Source: Paraphoma chrysanthemicola
Lineage: Eukaryota; Ascomycota; Dothideomycetes; Pleosporales; Phaeosphaeriaceae
Reading direction: 5' to 3'
Assembly: GCA_020744225.1 (NCBI GenBank)
Contig: JAGMWG010000023.1
Span: 310,001-374,000, forward strand
Length of the DNA stretch: 64,000 bases
In this document: positions 21,497 to 33,436 of the stretch, piece after piece
Numbering within the stretch: position 1 is the first letter of the stretch
How the letters are laid out: each line of letters begins with the position of its first letter
The notes under the pieces: generated by a model
The model's input: the letters and a program-made list of their open reading frames with translations, nothing else
Databases searched by the model: none
Told to the model about the DNA's origin: nothing
Made by a program: the position numbers and the translations under genes

Positions 21497-22011
21497 TCAA
21501 GAGCGCGAGGCATTACGAATGGTCGTGACGTGTGAGAAATGAAGGCTTTGCTGTGAGGAGCCAAAAGTCCACGCATGGATAAACCTGTGCTAGTGGGGAG
21601 CAGGTTCACCAATATCGACTCGACTGTTCATCTCGAGCTGAACTCTTCATGTAGCCACGGTACAGCCTCTGAGCCAGTCATCGCAAGTTTGATGTCAAGC
21701 TGAATCTCGGAGGCGCACTAGAACACGGCACCGCTGCCGTGTTAACTCCGCAAGGTACCACATATGGTTTAGCCCCGGCTAGCTGAACGAAGATACAAAG
21801 GTTGCGGTGCTTGGAATATGCGGGGTCATCACCAACACGGTTCGTAAGAGCGAACCGCAACACAGCAATCCGAGATCAGGTCATCACGCGCACATACTTT
21901 CAGACTGTATAGAAAGGCAAGTGTGAGCACATTTGGAGGTAGGATCCAATAACTTCAAATTATTATCGGTGGCTTTTTTCGCAACCAACTTCTCTTCACA
22001 ACTCGACCACC
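21497..22011. other. Intergenic region and aldehyde dehydrogenase promoter
   Basis: These 515 bp include a CCAAT element at about 21945 (GATCCAATAAC), about 65 bp before the start of the aldehyde dehydrogenase, which could bind the HAP complex. No gene is seen. Confidence 0.4.
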
Positions 22012-23742
22012 ATGGCGCCATCTGACGCACTTGACTGGACCACCTTCCGCAACACAGTGGATGGAAAGCTGGAGAATACCAAAGAATCTCGTCACAGCAT
22101 CAATCCTGCCACCGGCAAGCCAGGCCCGGAGGTGCCGATTTCTTCTCGGGAGGATGTGGATCGTGCCTGCGATGCTGGAGCAGCTGCTTTCAAAAAGTGG
22201 TCGCAAGTGCCATGGGCCGAGCGTCGTAAGGCAATTGAAGCATACACTAATGCTTTGGAAGCCGAGAAGGAAGGATTCATCCAGCTGTTGACACAAGAGC
22301 AAGGAAAACCTGTAAGTAATACGCCCCTGGTCAAATGCAAATATCGACGTCGGAGATAGCTACAATTCGCACGCGTGGAACTTGACATGTCGATTCAATG
22401 GATGCGATCCTTGGCGGCTCTGGAGATTCCTGGGGAATCCTACCCCGAGGACAACAGGGACGTCATCGTACGATACACCCCGCTTGGTGTAGCAGTAGGC
22501 ATTGTTCCTTGGAATTACCCCATTCTGTTAGCCGCTGCGAAGATTGTGCCATGCTTGTTGACGGGAAACACCATGATCGTGAAACCTTCGCCATTCACAC
22601 CTGCTGGTGATCTGAAACTAGTTGAGTTGGCTCAACAGTTCTTCCCACCAGGAGTCCTACAGTGTCTATCTGGAGATGATAATCTCGGGCCCTGGTTAAC
22701 TGCTCACCCAGTTCCAGCAAAGATCAGCTTCACTGGATCAACGTTCACCGGCAAGAAGGTGATGGAATCTGCCAGTAAGACGCTGAAGCGTGTGACACTC
22801 GAACTGTAAGCTCTCGCACTGTCATATCCGACTGTGTTCGCTAATTGTCTCTCGCTAGTGGTGGCAATGATCCGGCCCTGATATTTGAAGACGTGGATAT
22901 TGACGACGTTGCACAGAAGGTTGCAACATTCTCTTTCCTCAACTCAGGACAGGTCAGTCATTCTGCCAAGGCCCTCGTTCAATGCTTACCTTAGTCAGAT
23001 TTGTCTCGCCCTCAAACGCATATTCGTACAAGAAAGCATCGCCGATAAGTTCCTCCAAGCTCTTGTCAAGGCAACTGAACAGCTGAAGGTAATGCACTCA
23101 TCCATTCCCAACGCGCTCGAAACTGACTTTCGTACCCAGGTCGGACCGGGAGATCAGCCCGACGTTTTCCTCGGCCCCATTCAAAACTCCATGCAATACG
23201 AGCGCGTCAAGGGCTTCTTCTCCGAAATTGAAAAAGAGAACTGGAAAGTTGCTGCAGGTGGCACGAACCCAAGCGGGCCGGGATACTTCATCACACCCAC
23301 AATCATCGACAGGCCTGCCGACACATCGCGTATTGTGACCGAGGAACCATTCGGTATGTACTTATCAACGCACATTCACCCGCAATTCCACCACGTGCCA
23401 TCCTGTCGTGTCTCGTACTCTGCCCATGTTGCATGAACGCTGACCCCTCGCGTAGGCCCCATTATCCCCTTCCTCACCTTCTCATCCGAAGAAGATGCCA
23501 TCGCCAAAGCGAACAACACCAAAATGGGTCTCGGCGCATCGGTCTGGAGCAAGGACGTCAAGCGCGCGAATCGCGTGGCAAGACAGATTGAAGCGGGATC
23601 GGTGTGGGTGAACACGCATTTCGAACTTGACCCTAGAGTTAGCTTCTCGGGACACAAGGAGAGTGGGATTGGATCGGAGTGGGGTGTCGGTGGACTGAAG
23701 AGTTATTGCAATGCCCAGGCATTGTTCTTGGGTAAGGAGTAG
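22012..23742 (+). CDS. NAD(P)-dependent aldehyde dehydrogenase
   Basis: Six exons: 22012-22311, 22360-22805, 22859-22952, 22999-23088, 23140-23353, 23456-23742, giving 476 aa. The enzyme oxidises an aldehyde to the acid. Visible landmarks are GIVPWNYPILLAAAKIVPCLLTGNTMIVKPSPFTP (cofactor-binding fold), FTGSTFTGKKV, general base Glu248 in VTLELGGNDP and catalytic Cys282 in NSGQICLALKRI. The 34-residue spacing between Glu248 and Cys282 is exactly typical. The C terminus ends in the usual HKESGIGSEWGVGGLKSYCNAQAL. There is no obvious targeting signal, so it is probably cytosolic. The substrate is unknown. It lies between a Zn2Cys6 regulator and an FAD oxidase, which suggests a small catabolic group. 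Confidence 0.95.
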
Positions 23743-24450
23743 GGTCAGTCTCACACTAAGTCGAAATTGATGTAGCGCTTGGGTTCGCGCGGATGTGCAA
23801 CCACTCTTTCTCGAAAACAATGTCTGCCTCTTCAATGTGGCTACTTCAGGAAAATGGTCCGTCTTTAAAACTCTATTGTGAATCAATATCGCACTCGCTT
23901 TCGGTTTACTGTGCCTGCTATGGAAACCTCGCTTTGCGGCACCTTGGCGAGTCGGACTTAGGACATGTGGTGACCGATGCACCGAATTTCCTATCCGATC
24001 GTCCATTATAGCACATGCACGACAATGCATTCGATACTTTTACACTCTTGAATATATCGAAACAGTCAACCGCAGCATACTGAAACATAACTGAGCACGA
24101 GGTACCGTCCCGCCGAAATCGATACTGGCGAAGGTGCTAGTCCGAATCGGAAGTGAAGGGGACGTAAACTGGGATAAAAGAGCGACACGAAACCCTCTGG
24201 AAGCTCAACTTAGACAGCAGTTCGCAAGGTTCAGGTGGACATATTCATGGTCGGCCTTTTTGAAGAGCGAGAGCCGACCCAGCCTTGGGCCAAGATACGT
24301 CACTCCACATCTACCATCACTACCATGCACCTTCAAAAGAGTATAAAGTACCTCTGGCCTTTAAATAAGATAATCATGAAATGTGCTAGAATCGTTTACT
24401 GTTCCCATAGCGTTCCAACCGATTGAACAACCACACGAGCAGAATCCGTC
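23743..24450. other. Intergenic region
   Basis: These 0.7 kb separate the aldehyde dehydrogenase and the FAD oxidase. A TATA-like AGTATAAAGT lies near 24338, about 110 bp before the next start codon. No gene is supported. Confidence 0.45.
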
Positions 24451-26273
24451 ATGCCGGACTACTCCAGCCCAAAGCATAAACTACACGATCTGATCAAAAG
24501 TCTAAAGCCCTCGGAAGTTCTGACTCGCGACAGCTCAGACTACGCATATCATTCTTTAGCCTTTTCCGCACACAGAGAAAGGTTTCCCTCTATCGTGTTC
24601 GCGCCAGAATCAGTGGAGTCATTGAGTCGCATTGTGCGCGAGTTGTATGTCTCCGACGTAGACTTTGACATCCGCGGTCATGGCTTTAAATTCAATTCCG
24701 GCTGTGTTGTCGTCAGCATGGTCAATTTCAACGGGTTCGAGTATGATAGACAGAGCAAACTGGCAACGATTGGCGTCGGGTTGACTTGGTCGGAAGTTTG
24801 TCATGAGCTGGCCAAGGTGGATCCAGAATATACAAGTGAGTCGACGATCGAAGCTGCGTGGAAAATGATGATGCTGATCTTCCTGCCTAGCACTGGTTGC
24901 GCGAACAGCTGTGGTAGGCGTCGGTGGCTGCGTCTTGCTCGGCGGGTATTCCTGGCGCTCAGGCGCGTTGGGATGTATATCTGACCCGGCGAATTTCCTG
25001 GACGCAGAAGTAGTTAAAAATGACGGTTCGGTTGTCATGGCATCGTCAGAACCAGATCTGATGTGGGGATTGAGAGGCGGGGGCGGCGGCTTTGGCGGTA
25101 CGTTTCAAATCCCATCATTTCTATCACAACCTAGGCCGCTGCTAACCATGTGACATCTAGTTGTAACTAAAGTCATTCTTCGCGCTCATCCATGCTCGAC
25201 TAAGATCTGGGCCGGCAACATTCTCGTTCCACGTAGTGAATTATCCCGCATAGCGCGCGGCATGACGCAAATCATGGAACGTGATGACGAGCCTGGCGTG
25301 ACTGGCTTCTTGTACATCATGCGCGACCAGGTTTCCGAAGCTTTGCGTGGTCAAGACGATCAGAAAGATGGATTTAGCACGGGCGAGAATCTGGTCATAT
25401 ACGCGTACGACGAGTATGGCGAGGAGCATGGACGCAGGACGTTTCAGTTTGCGCTTGATGCACCAGGGGCTGTGGATCTGACCAAAGTCACGAACATGGA
25501 AGGAGTGACGAATGGACAAGGTGAGTCTAATTACTCCCAAGCACATGAGGGTTTTGTTGCGGGGGAATGGTATACTAATATCCGTGGGATGTTAGCAAAT
25601 GTAGGCGAACTGCGAGGAAAGACGAGAATCGAGTTCCAAACCATCGCCCTGGAACAACTCAGCTACGAGCTCATCATGAAGTCTGCGGAATGGTTCGACA
25701 CGCTGCCTTCATACGGCGGCTCAATCGCGCAAACTGCCATGTTGGCGTTTGAGTTCAAGGCATTGGCAAGTCTAACGCCCCGTCCTCTCCGCACATCATT
25801 CCCTTATTTATTTCTTTAACACTCCAATCCCATTGAGGTCTTGGATTTAGACCATTACTTTCTAACTTGCATTTTCAGGGTCCCATCAATGGCGGCACAA
25901 CCGCATCATGCGCATACCCTCGCCCTCCCAACTTGAAACACATTCTCCTCATCGGCACAGGGTGCCGTGCTGACGCATCTGCTGAAGAGCAAGCACAAGC
26001 GCATCAAGTCACGCTTAATGCGCCGCGTGCGATCATGGGTGATGATGTAGAGTTGCACATCACGGCGGCGGGGCTGGAGGACTGGCATGATAAGAGGGTG
26101 GTAAGTTGAGTCTCTATATCTTGACCAGAAGCAGTTAACAGCGGTGGTGGTGCGTACAAGTGGGACTGACTTATGTGTGACAGACATATGGCGAAAATTA
26201 CGACAAATTGGTCCAAGTTAGGCAGACTCATGACCCCAAGGGACGATTCAAGGCTCTTGTCCCTGTATCGTAA
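24451..26273 (+). CDS. FAD-linked oxidase, PCMH/berberine-bridge type
   Basis: Six exons: 24451-24835, 24891-25097, 25161-25520, 25596-25765, 25879-26100, 26184-26273, giving 477 aa. The PCMH FAD-binding fold is seen in IVFAPESVESLSRIVREL, DIRGHGFKFNSG (flavin loop), GVGGCVLLGGYSW and WGLRGGGGGFGVVTKVILRAHP. The last exon has the berberine-bridge C-terminal motif YGENYDKLVQVRQTHDPKGRF. The usual second flavin-linking Cys is not evident. No signal peptide is present, so this member may be intracellular, unlike many secreted relatives. The fourth intron (25766-25878) begins with GCAAGT rather than GT, and only this splice keeps the frame. Oxidises an unknown small molecule. Confidence 0.9.
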
Positions 26274-27210
26274 AGCAGTGAGGCGCAAGAGTCAGGGAAG
26301 ACTGCAGGATTTGAAAATAGCACCAAGGTGAGCCTAAAAGTATGAATAGCACGCAAAGTCTTCAACTTCAGCTCTCTCGACCGTTGTCATTCTAAAATAG
26401 CAAACAAAATCTTCCCACTTCTACTTGAATCTTCATTTGCTGTGCTGTCAAGTCTTCATTAAACCGACAATCATTCCCTATTCATAATCTTTCCAACTTC
26501 TCGTCAGAGGGCTCCATGTCTTTTTGAAGTATGAATATTTTGGTATTTCGTGACTTGACTGGATGTGTGGCAGTGTGCGCGTGTGCCTTGTTTAGAGCCT
26601 TGACTTTCATCTCCGCCGAACCTATTTCTACTGTACTTGACTAATTCGTATTGGTAGTAATTCTCTGATGTAACGTACAGCAGCACACATTATTCACAAA
26701 GCGCTGGAAGTTCCCCTTTGACGACGAAGCCACATTCATTTGATCAATACAATTAGAACTTGACTAGAATCCGACCAGGTTGGTGACTGATCTCCCTGCT
26801 TTCATACAACATGAGCAACTTATCTCTAGGCTTTCATAAATACACTGCCCCTCTCTTATATACGGTAATACCTCGCACAGTCTCGGATATCTTCTTTGGC
26901 TAATCATGCACCCCGACCCATTACAATAGTGAGTATACTAGAATGTTCGAGAGTATATGACTCGAGGTGTTAGGCGCTTTCAGATGACGTTCCTCATACC
27001 TAGAATTAAAAAGCCAAGTCTCGTTCTGACCTGATACAGCACACGCAAGCGGTACTTGTGGAATATGAACAAGACGACGGTTATTGGAGGTAACATCTAC
27101 TTCCGTTCATGTATATGTACATGTCCATACCAAAAATATCTACAACTGAACCTTCAAGCCAATACCCCTAATCCCACACTCCCTACGTAGTCCACCCCTA
27201 CGCTGACCCC
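26274..27210. other. Intergenic region, no supported gene
   Basis: These 0.9 kb lie between the 3' ends of the convergent FAD oxidase and mannanase genes. Rather AT-rich, with no motif-bearing frame. It should contain both 3' untranslated regions. Confidence 0.5.
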
Positions 27211-28826
27211 TTACTCAACCCTCGCATGCGGATGCCTACTCTTAACCTTCTTCACCTTCCTCCAGCCCTGAATCTCATCGAGCGTGAGCACATACACATC
27301 GTTATAAATGCGCTTAATCAAGTCCAAACTATTCCACACGCCGCCGCTGATATAATCACCGGTCCAGACGCAAAAGTAGACCCAATCGGCCTGGTAGGCT
27401 TTGAGTTGCGCGGGCTCCATGATGGAGCCGACTTCAGTGGCGGCGATGATCTTGGTGTCGTTCGTGAGCGCGAGCAGGGAGTTGTATGTTGCTGAGATGG
27501 GGCCGTGGTCGCCTTCTGCATACGTGTCTGCGGAGACGATATCGACGACGTCGTTGCCTGGGTACCAGGATGGGTTGACTGAGTTCCAGGTCCAGATTAA
27601 GTTGTTGAGCTTGTGGTAGTTTGTCAGGCGGTCGTAGAGGATGCGCCATACTGTTCTTGTGTTAGCGATGGTATACTTTGAATTTGGATGGCGTTTGGTT
27701 GACACGATGCTTATGGTCGTGTGCGAAAGAGTTCGGAGATAGATGGAGTGACGAAGGGAATGGTGACGAGGGTGAACAAAGGGTACGTACGCTTCTTGCA
27801 GGGCTCAGGACCTTTGGCGCCCCACCAGAACCAGCCGCCTTCAGCTTCGTGAAGTGGACGCCAAAGAATCGGTGTACCTGCATTGCTCAACTTCTTCAAC
27901 TCCACCGCGATTCTGTCAATATCCTTGATCAGTAGCGTGTAATTCGCGTTTGTCGTATCCTGCAGCGCAGTCTCGATGTTGAAGTCTGTAGCCCTGGTGT
28001 AAAACCCGGACCACCAGCGATTCTCAGGCGTGTCATAAAGCCCGGTAGGCGCACCCCAATGCCAGACGAATGTTACAATACCGCCCTTCTTGTTATGCGC
28101 GATGGCGTAGTCAGTGTCGTTGGACGAGGCGCCGCGCGAGGTGCGAGATTCGGTGTAATCCATGAAGTCCACGCCGAGAATGGCTGGCGTTTTACCTACA
28201 TTGGTGGTGACCCACTCCAAGCTCTTTTGGTCTTGCTGACCAGACAGAATATTCTTGCCGTAAATGCTGCCTAGATATCTAAGCAGGGCTTTGGCGTCTG
28301 AGTTGGCTTTCTTGTTGACTGGAGTAGTAGTGACTTTGTGCGGGCCGCGAGGAGGGCTGGGAGCAAGAGTAATGGCGTCAATCAAGTACCAACCCCAGTT
28401 ATTTTGGATCTGGATGGTGTTGGAGCCGGCGTTGAGAAGAACTTGACCGGCAGACACGGTAGTCCATGCTGTGGTTGCGGGAAGGGACACTTGGCTGCCG
28501 CCGGCGTTGTTCAGGACAACGTTTGTGTACTTGCTACCGTAGGGACCGTTGTAGATGAGGTTGATATCGTACAGCTTAGCCGCGCTAGCGTTGACGGTGA
28601 AGGTGATTGAATCAGTGCCCTCATCGAAGCCTCCAACGTACCCGGTGCCTATGGGAATCAGTAATGTAATTCAAGGGTAGATAAAAGGGACTACAGTACC
28701 GCTATAGCCAGCTACATCAGTAGCAACGGTGACGCCAGATAGTGTCGCTGATTCCGCCTGGAGTGTTGTAGTTTGAGCAGTTGCGAGCCCAACAAGGGCC
28801 GCAATGGCAACACCAACTTTGATCAT
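27211..28826 (-). CDS. Secreted GH26 endo-beta-1,4-mannanase with N-terminal CBM35
   Basis: Three exons: 28826-28700, 28648-27791, 27650-27211, giving 474 aa (introns 51 and 140 nt). Residues 1-18 are a signal peptide (MIKVGVAIAALVGLATAQ). Residues about 20-135 form a CBM35 carbohydrate-binding module (TLQAESATLSGVTV; NNWGWYLIDAITL). After a short Pro/Thr linker, the catalytic domain starts near 155. The acid/base Glu310 is in RPLHEAEGGWFWWG and the nucleophile Glu401 in IIAATEVGS, with VDIVSADTY between. The junction KK|LWRILYDRLTNYH matches the family. The enzyme cuts mannan in plant cell walls outside the cell. A TATA box lies about 60 bp upstream. Confidence 0.93.
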
Positions 28827-29550
28827 GATGGAGACGATTTTGCACCTTACTCCAAATTACCAGCAAGTAGCACAGGGTACTTTATATATATTTCCCCACT
28901 CAACTCATCTCACGCTCTGATCTCGCCATCGTCGAACCCCGGATTTCGCGGCCGTCCTCCCACCATTTGGCCATACTCGATTGATGCCGGAGCCGCCTTA
29001 CCCTGCATGTGGTTACTTTTTTAATACCGGAGTATTGGCACTAGAAACGAGTCCCTTCCATATTCTTCTGGAAAGTGGTCCTACCCGGGTTTGTGAGTAG
29101 ACATGTGACACTAGCGTCAATTTGGGTAGATGAAGGGGAGGGGACCAGGACAGGGGTTGCCAAGGCCCACCAATCGGACGTAGCTGTGATCGACATTGCG
29201 ACAAGTGGCGAGAGTGCTGCGAATAACACCGAACTCAAAGTGATGGAGGGTACAACCTCAAACCAGCTCAAAGACGTGCTGCATGATGTCCAAAAATCAC
29301 ACCATAGTGTTCGTTGCGGTTCCAGCAGTGGCTTCGATTTTTATGACACAGAATCAGTCTCCACTTGGCATTTATAGGCTTGGTGTTGTTGCCTCGAGTG
29401 ATATTCTTGGCGTTGTTCATGGCGTTAGAGGCGAGCGCGATGTAAAATCTCAGTATTTTGATTGAAGGCAAGCTACATCTAAAACCTTGTTTGGTTAGCC
29501 TGGAGAGTATCACTGGTGTATGGACTCATACCTGAGGGGTTCGGTCGTAA
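28827..29550. other. Intergenic region
   Basis: These 0.7 kb hold the mannanase promoter and the 3' end of the aminopeptidase. Two minus-strand frames (29041-29271, 29268-29513) contain hydrophobic runs, but they do not join into a convincing gene. Confidence 0.4.
28881..28890 (-). promoter_or_regulatory. TATA box of the mannanase gene
   Basis: Read on the minus strand the sequence is TATATATAAA, 55-64 bp upstream of the start codon at 28826, a usual distance for a regulated fungal gene. Confidence 0.5.
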
Positions 29551-31103
29551 TTAACCCTCCTTGACCAACTTGACAATCTCGTCCACTTCCTTTGGCGTCG
29601 GGGTTAAATTCTCGACGCCACCCTCTATAATCAATATGTTATCTGTCTAAATGTTAGCATCCGCACCGGCGTCTGCCAAAATAACTCGCCTTCAATCCTC
29701 ACGCCACCCACACTCCAGTACTTCTCTAACACTTTCTCGTCGATGAACTTGCTCTGCTCTGCGTCTTTGAGATATGGCTCGATGATGAAGCGACAGAAGT
29801 AAATGCCTGGCTCGACTGTGATCACACTCCGCGCGGGCAGTGTTCCCCTCACCCTTAGATACCGGAACATACTGTCCTTGTCTGCATAGTTCGCATTACC
29901 GCCGGTATCGTGCGTATCCATACCGAGATAATGACCAAGACCGTGAGGGAAGAACGCAACGCTTGTCCTGGCCTTGAAAATTGACTCCGCGTCGCCTTTC
30001 AGGATACCGAGATCGAGCAGGCCTTTGATGGCGATCTTGTGTGCGAGTTCATGAATTGAGTCCCAAAGAACGCCGGCTTTGAGCGCATCGATGCACTGCT
30101 TTTGCATGTCTAGGACGATGTTGTAGATCGCGAGGGACTCCGTAGTGAAGTCGCCCTTGATGGGGAATGTGCGCGTGATGTCCGAGGCATAACAGTCCAC
30201 CTCACAGCCTGCGTCCAGGAGAAGGAGATTTTGACTTTTGATGGTATCGGCATTGCTAACGTAGTGCAAAGTAGCGCCATTCTCGCCAGCTGCAACAATG
30301 GAGTGATAGGCCTGGTTCTTCGCGTTGCGCTCGACACAAGACTTGAGGAAGACTGCTTCGAGTTCACACTCATTCTTTGCTTTAGCAGCGGCTTTCATAA
30401 CATTGACGTGCGCAGTCGTCGAGATGACGTTTGCTTTCCGAATGAGCGCGATCTCGTAGTCTGACTTGGTGACTCTGCAGTACTCGATCGCTGGTTTTAA
30501 CAGGGAGAACTCCTTCTCAGAGTACGACAGGAAGGTAATGTCGTCCGAAACCTGCTCCTGAATGGCATAGATGGTCGAGCGAGCTGATTCATTTTCGCTG
30601 GCCAAATGAGGGTTGACCTCTTTCGTCGTTTTGCACTCGTCGATATCGTACTTTGCCTTTGCTTCCTTCGGGCTCATGGGAAGGCCAGACCAGATGACCT
30701 CGTCAGGCTCGACACCAGGTATGAAGAGGGTAAGTTTGTCCGTAGCAATCTCGTATGTCAGGTAAGAATCTGGAAGTTCGCAACCGCTGAGATAGAAGAA
30801 GTATCGTCGTTGCCTAAATCTCGTCAACAGGAGTAGTTATGGAAGTGTACCACTCCAAGATGTTATCGATCAGGTCGTACATACCGGAATGGTGCTTCGC
30901 TGTCATTGTCCTGTTCCCGTCAGCTCTGCCTCCAATCCATCAAACCCACATACCTCTTGCAATTTCTGCTTCTGTGCCTCCAAATAAATCGTGCCCTTCT
31001 TGTCTCCGCCCTTATCGATAATCCATTTCGCGACCTTTCTCGCGTGCTCTTTGGCTGGGTACTTGCCCTGTAGCACTTCGTCATAGTTCTCCGCAATCGC
31101 CAT
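29551..31103 (-). CDS. pepP: Xaa-Pro dipeptidase/aminopeptidase (PEPP type)
   Basis: Four exons: 31103-30954, 30910-30885, 30813-29690, 29642-29551, giving 463 aa; the second exon is only 26 nt. The enzyme removes residues next to proline. The N terminus carries the fungal-prolidase block GKYPAKEHARKVAKWI and, after splicing, DNDSEAPFRQRRYFFYLSGC. The dinuclear metal site is complete: LLLDAGCEVDCYASDITRTFP (two Asp), FPHGLGHYLGMDTHD (His), ITVEPGIYF (Glu) and GGVRIED (Glu). The last intron (29643-29689) starts with GCGAGT; only this splice restores the conserved IEDNILI and the C terminus. The frame stays open upstream to 31493, allowing a longer form with a possible mitochondrial signal. Confidence 0.93.
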
Positions 31104-31403
31104 CTTTGCTCTGCTCGTAGTTGGATTGGCAGCCTTCGGTATTGATGTTGATGAGTAGAGTCTTTCCTGCGCTACAGTGGCGCGTGGGAGCTTGGTGTAG
31201 CTTGAGCGAGGTGACTGTTTGTGGTGGGGTTGGTGGGGTGTTCGGCTTGCTGCGGGTTTGCGAACAGGCGCGCTTTGTGAAGAAGAGGAAGGTGCTCTCA
31301 CCACGGAGCTCAACTGCGGCGTCCACAATGTCTGCCTTCTTTTGGACGCAAGCGAAAGAGATGCACGAACACAGAACACTGATGGTGGTATTCTGAATGC
31401 CAT
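31104..31403 (-). CDS. Possible N-terminal extension (mitochondrial presequence) of the PEPP enzyme
   Basis: The frame of the PEPP first exon is open upstream, with an ATG at 31403 (MAFRIPPSVFCVRASLSLASKRRQ). It would add 100 residues that are rich in Arg, Ser and Ala and nearly free of acidic residues. About 20 residues before the cytosolic start is RLYSSTS, the arginine-based cleavage pattern of fungal mitochondrial precursors. Alternative starts could make two forms, one mitochondrial and one cytosolic. It may equally be untranslated leader that happens to be open. Confidence 0.35.
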
Positions 31404-31837
31404 CACAATTGATACTACTTGTCCTTGGAAGTGTCTATGGTAGAGGTCGTCGCGCTCCCTTGACGTGGTAGGAACACCACTTCGCATCGCCACGGCCTCT
31501 CCTCCACCAAACGCCTAACTCCTTTGTATTCATCTTCAACGCACCCAACCTCACGCCAAAACGCTAGCACAATAATGAAAACAGGCCAGCGTATCTGAGC
31601 ATACCAGAACAGTACATTGCGCTGCCACCAGTCCATGGCCCTGAAAAATGTTGCTGTACGGTTGATGTTGGAAGTAAAGTCATAGTACCGCGCGATAAAA
31701 TCATGATAACCTGGAATGCAGTGATAACCATCCACAAATGCCACGAGGGGTGGTCGTAGAACCCCGAGAACGAATGCGGCGAGGCAAGAGATGAGTGTCG
31801 AAGTCGCATGCCAGATCCATTGAGCGATTAAGAATAT
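31404..31837. other. Intergenic region
   Basis: About 430 bp between the aminopeptidase promoter and the 3' end of the KRE9-like gene. The 31415-31744 minus frame encodes a Trp/Phe-rich peptide with one hydrophobic run, but I find no supporting motif or splice partner. Confidence 0.4.
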
Positions 31838-32738
31838 CTAGTCCTTCCATCGGTTCAAGAACCTTTGCATATCATCGGTGGCGTGTGCTGCCGGTGCAAC
31901 AGTGTTCTCCCTGCTGCTGACAGAATACGTCTGACTCTGCGTGAGCGTTGTCACAATCTTTGGAATCGGCAGTCTTGTTGTCGCAATCGAAACGCTACTT
32001 GTGGGATACAGAGGCTTTGTGTTCTTTGCAGTGATCTTCGTAGGCGGTACAGGCTGCATCGGTGCGTAGCGTGTCGGGCCGGTCTGCATTGTGTACGCAA
32101 TGCCATAGTCGCCGGCTGCTGGTGCGGCCCCTGCGCCGCCCTTGTTTGTGTTGTCCTCGGTCGCGGGACCGTCTGTGCCGTCAATGCTGTCGAGACCGGT
32201 CTTGACAGCTGGCGTGGCTGGCCAAACACCTGTCATTCCAGAGTATGAGAAGCGCTTCGAGTAGGTGATGTACTGGCCGCCGGTCTTGCCAACGGCTACC
32301 ATCTTGAGGAAGCTGTCGCCATCTGTTAGCCAATTGCAACGGGTTGCAGCAGATACACGAAGGGCATACTAGGCGTTCTTTGGCGTGCTCTCGCCGACCG
32401 TGATACCGACCATTCCTGATGCCGTGCTGCCCACCGCGAAAGACCCTTGTGTCGTGATAGGAAGCACTACGAACTAATGCCATGTTAACATGCTTCCAAT
32501 GCAATGCGCACGGCACCCTTACCTGCTGCTCAGCTTTGTTTCCTCCAGCAACCAAGAAAAGCTCATATGTCAACAGATCCGTGAGCTTGGGCGAATCGCC
32601 GTCGTCCTCCCACTTGACCTCAATTGCCGTTCCCGCCGTGAGCGTCGCGCCCGCCTTTGGGCTTGTGAAACTGACGCCCGCGCTGACGAACGGCACGAGA
32701 GCCGTGAGGGCAGCAAGAGGCAGTAATAACCGCGCCAT
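31838..32738 (-). CDS. KRE9: KRE9/KNH1-family cell wall beta-1,6-glucan assembly protein
   Basis: Three exons: 32738-32523, 32473-32370, 32312-31838, giving 264 aa. Residues 1-20 are a signal peptide (MARLLLPLAALTALVPFVSA). The N-terminal half is the Kre9/Knh1 beta-sandwich: GVSFTSPKAGATLTAGTAIEVKWEDDG, FVVLPITTQGSFAVG and NAYFLKMVAVG, the last restored by choosing the acceptor at 32313. The C terminus has the Kre9 signature AYTMQTGPTRYAPMQPVPPTKIT and PLYPTSSVSIATTRLP. In yeast the protein acts in beta-1,6-glucan assembly along the secretory route and at the cell surface. No GPI signal is seen at the C terminus, in line with a soluble secreted protein. Confidence 0.9.
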
Positions 32739-33436
32739 TGTGAGTGTTGAGATAGCGAGCGACGAGTGGGTGATGTACGATGCGCAGCGGTGCGCAGCGG
32801 TGTAAAGTGTTGGGTAGAGGTGTAAATGACGGCCGGGCGATAGTTTATCCGGTGTACGAGGTCGAGCGGTGGTGTGAAGGTTGGGGGTGCGTGTGCGTGG
32901 CGCGACCGTTGAGAGTTGGCATGTGGAAGGTTGTGAATCAAGATGAGGCTGGGCTCGGCAGGGGCGCAGATCGCCCAGCGTCGTTGCCGCCCCCCGCTGA
33001 CCTAACCCGAAAACCCATCATTCCACACTTCAACCAGCGTGATTGATTGGCGGAGAAGCTGCTATAAGCCTCGTCATGCCATGCATTCATTCGTCATTCG
33101 TGTTCGCCCTTACTGTTGGAAATACTAAAGATTTTCATGTTCAAAAGCGTTTTGTATTGCTACTGATATCTGCCATCCCACCCCAGCAATTTTACGAGCC
33201 AGTGAAGAGCTCTTGGTCCATACTTCTTACCAGAAGCAATGGGTGTCGTTTCCACGACAGGCCACCCTCTAAGTGCTCGAGCCCAAGCCGAGCTTTCTTG
33301 ATGTCCCTCGTCCAAGAGTTTCTAGCCCGCAATTCCTGTATTTTAGCTACCCATAACGCCGCTGAATGCTCATGTGGATATCCTATTGCAACCGATGAAT
33401 GACAAGAATGAATGAAACCGCACCGACAACATCGTT
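32739..33436. other. Intergenic region with short tandem repeat
   Basis: These 0.7 kb contain the KRE9-like promoter and the 3' region of the cyclin gene. Near 32780-32800 a GTGCGCAGCG unit is repeated directly. No gene is supported. Confidence 0.45.

Noticed and set aside
29041..29513. Two hydrophobic minus-strand frames that might form a membrane protein
   Set aside because: No intron joins them in phase, and neither resembles a known protein.
31415..31744. 109-aa minus-strand frame rich in Trp and Phe
   Set aside because: It has one hydrophobic run only and overlaps the upstream part of the aminopeptidase frame; no supporting family.
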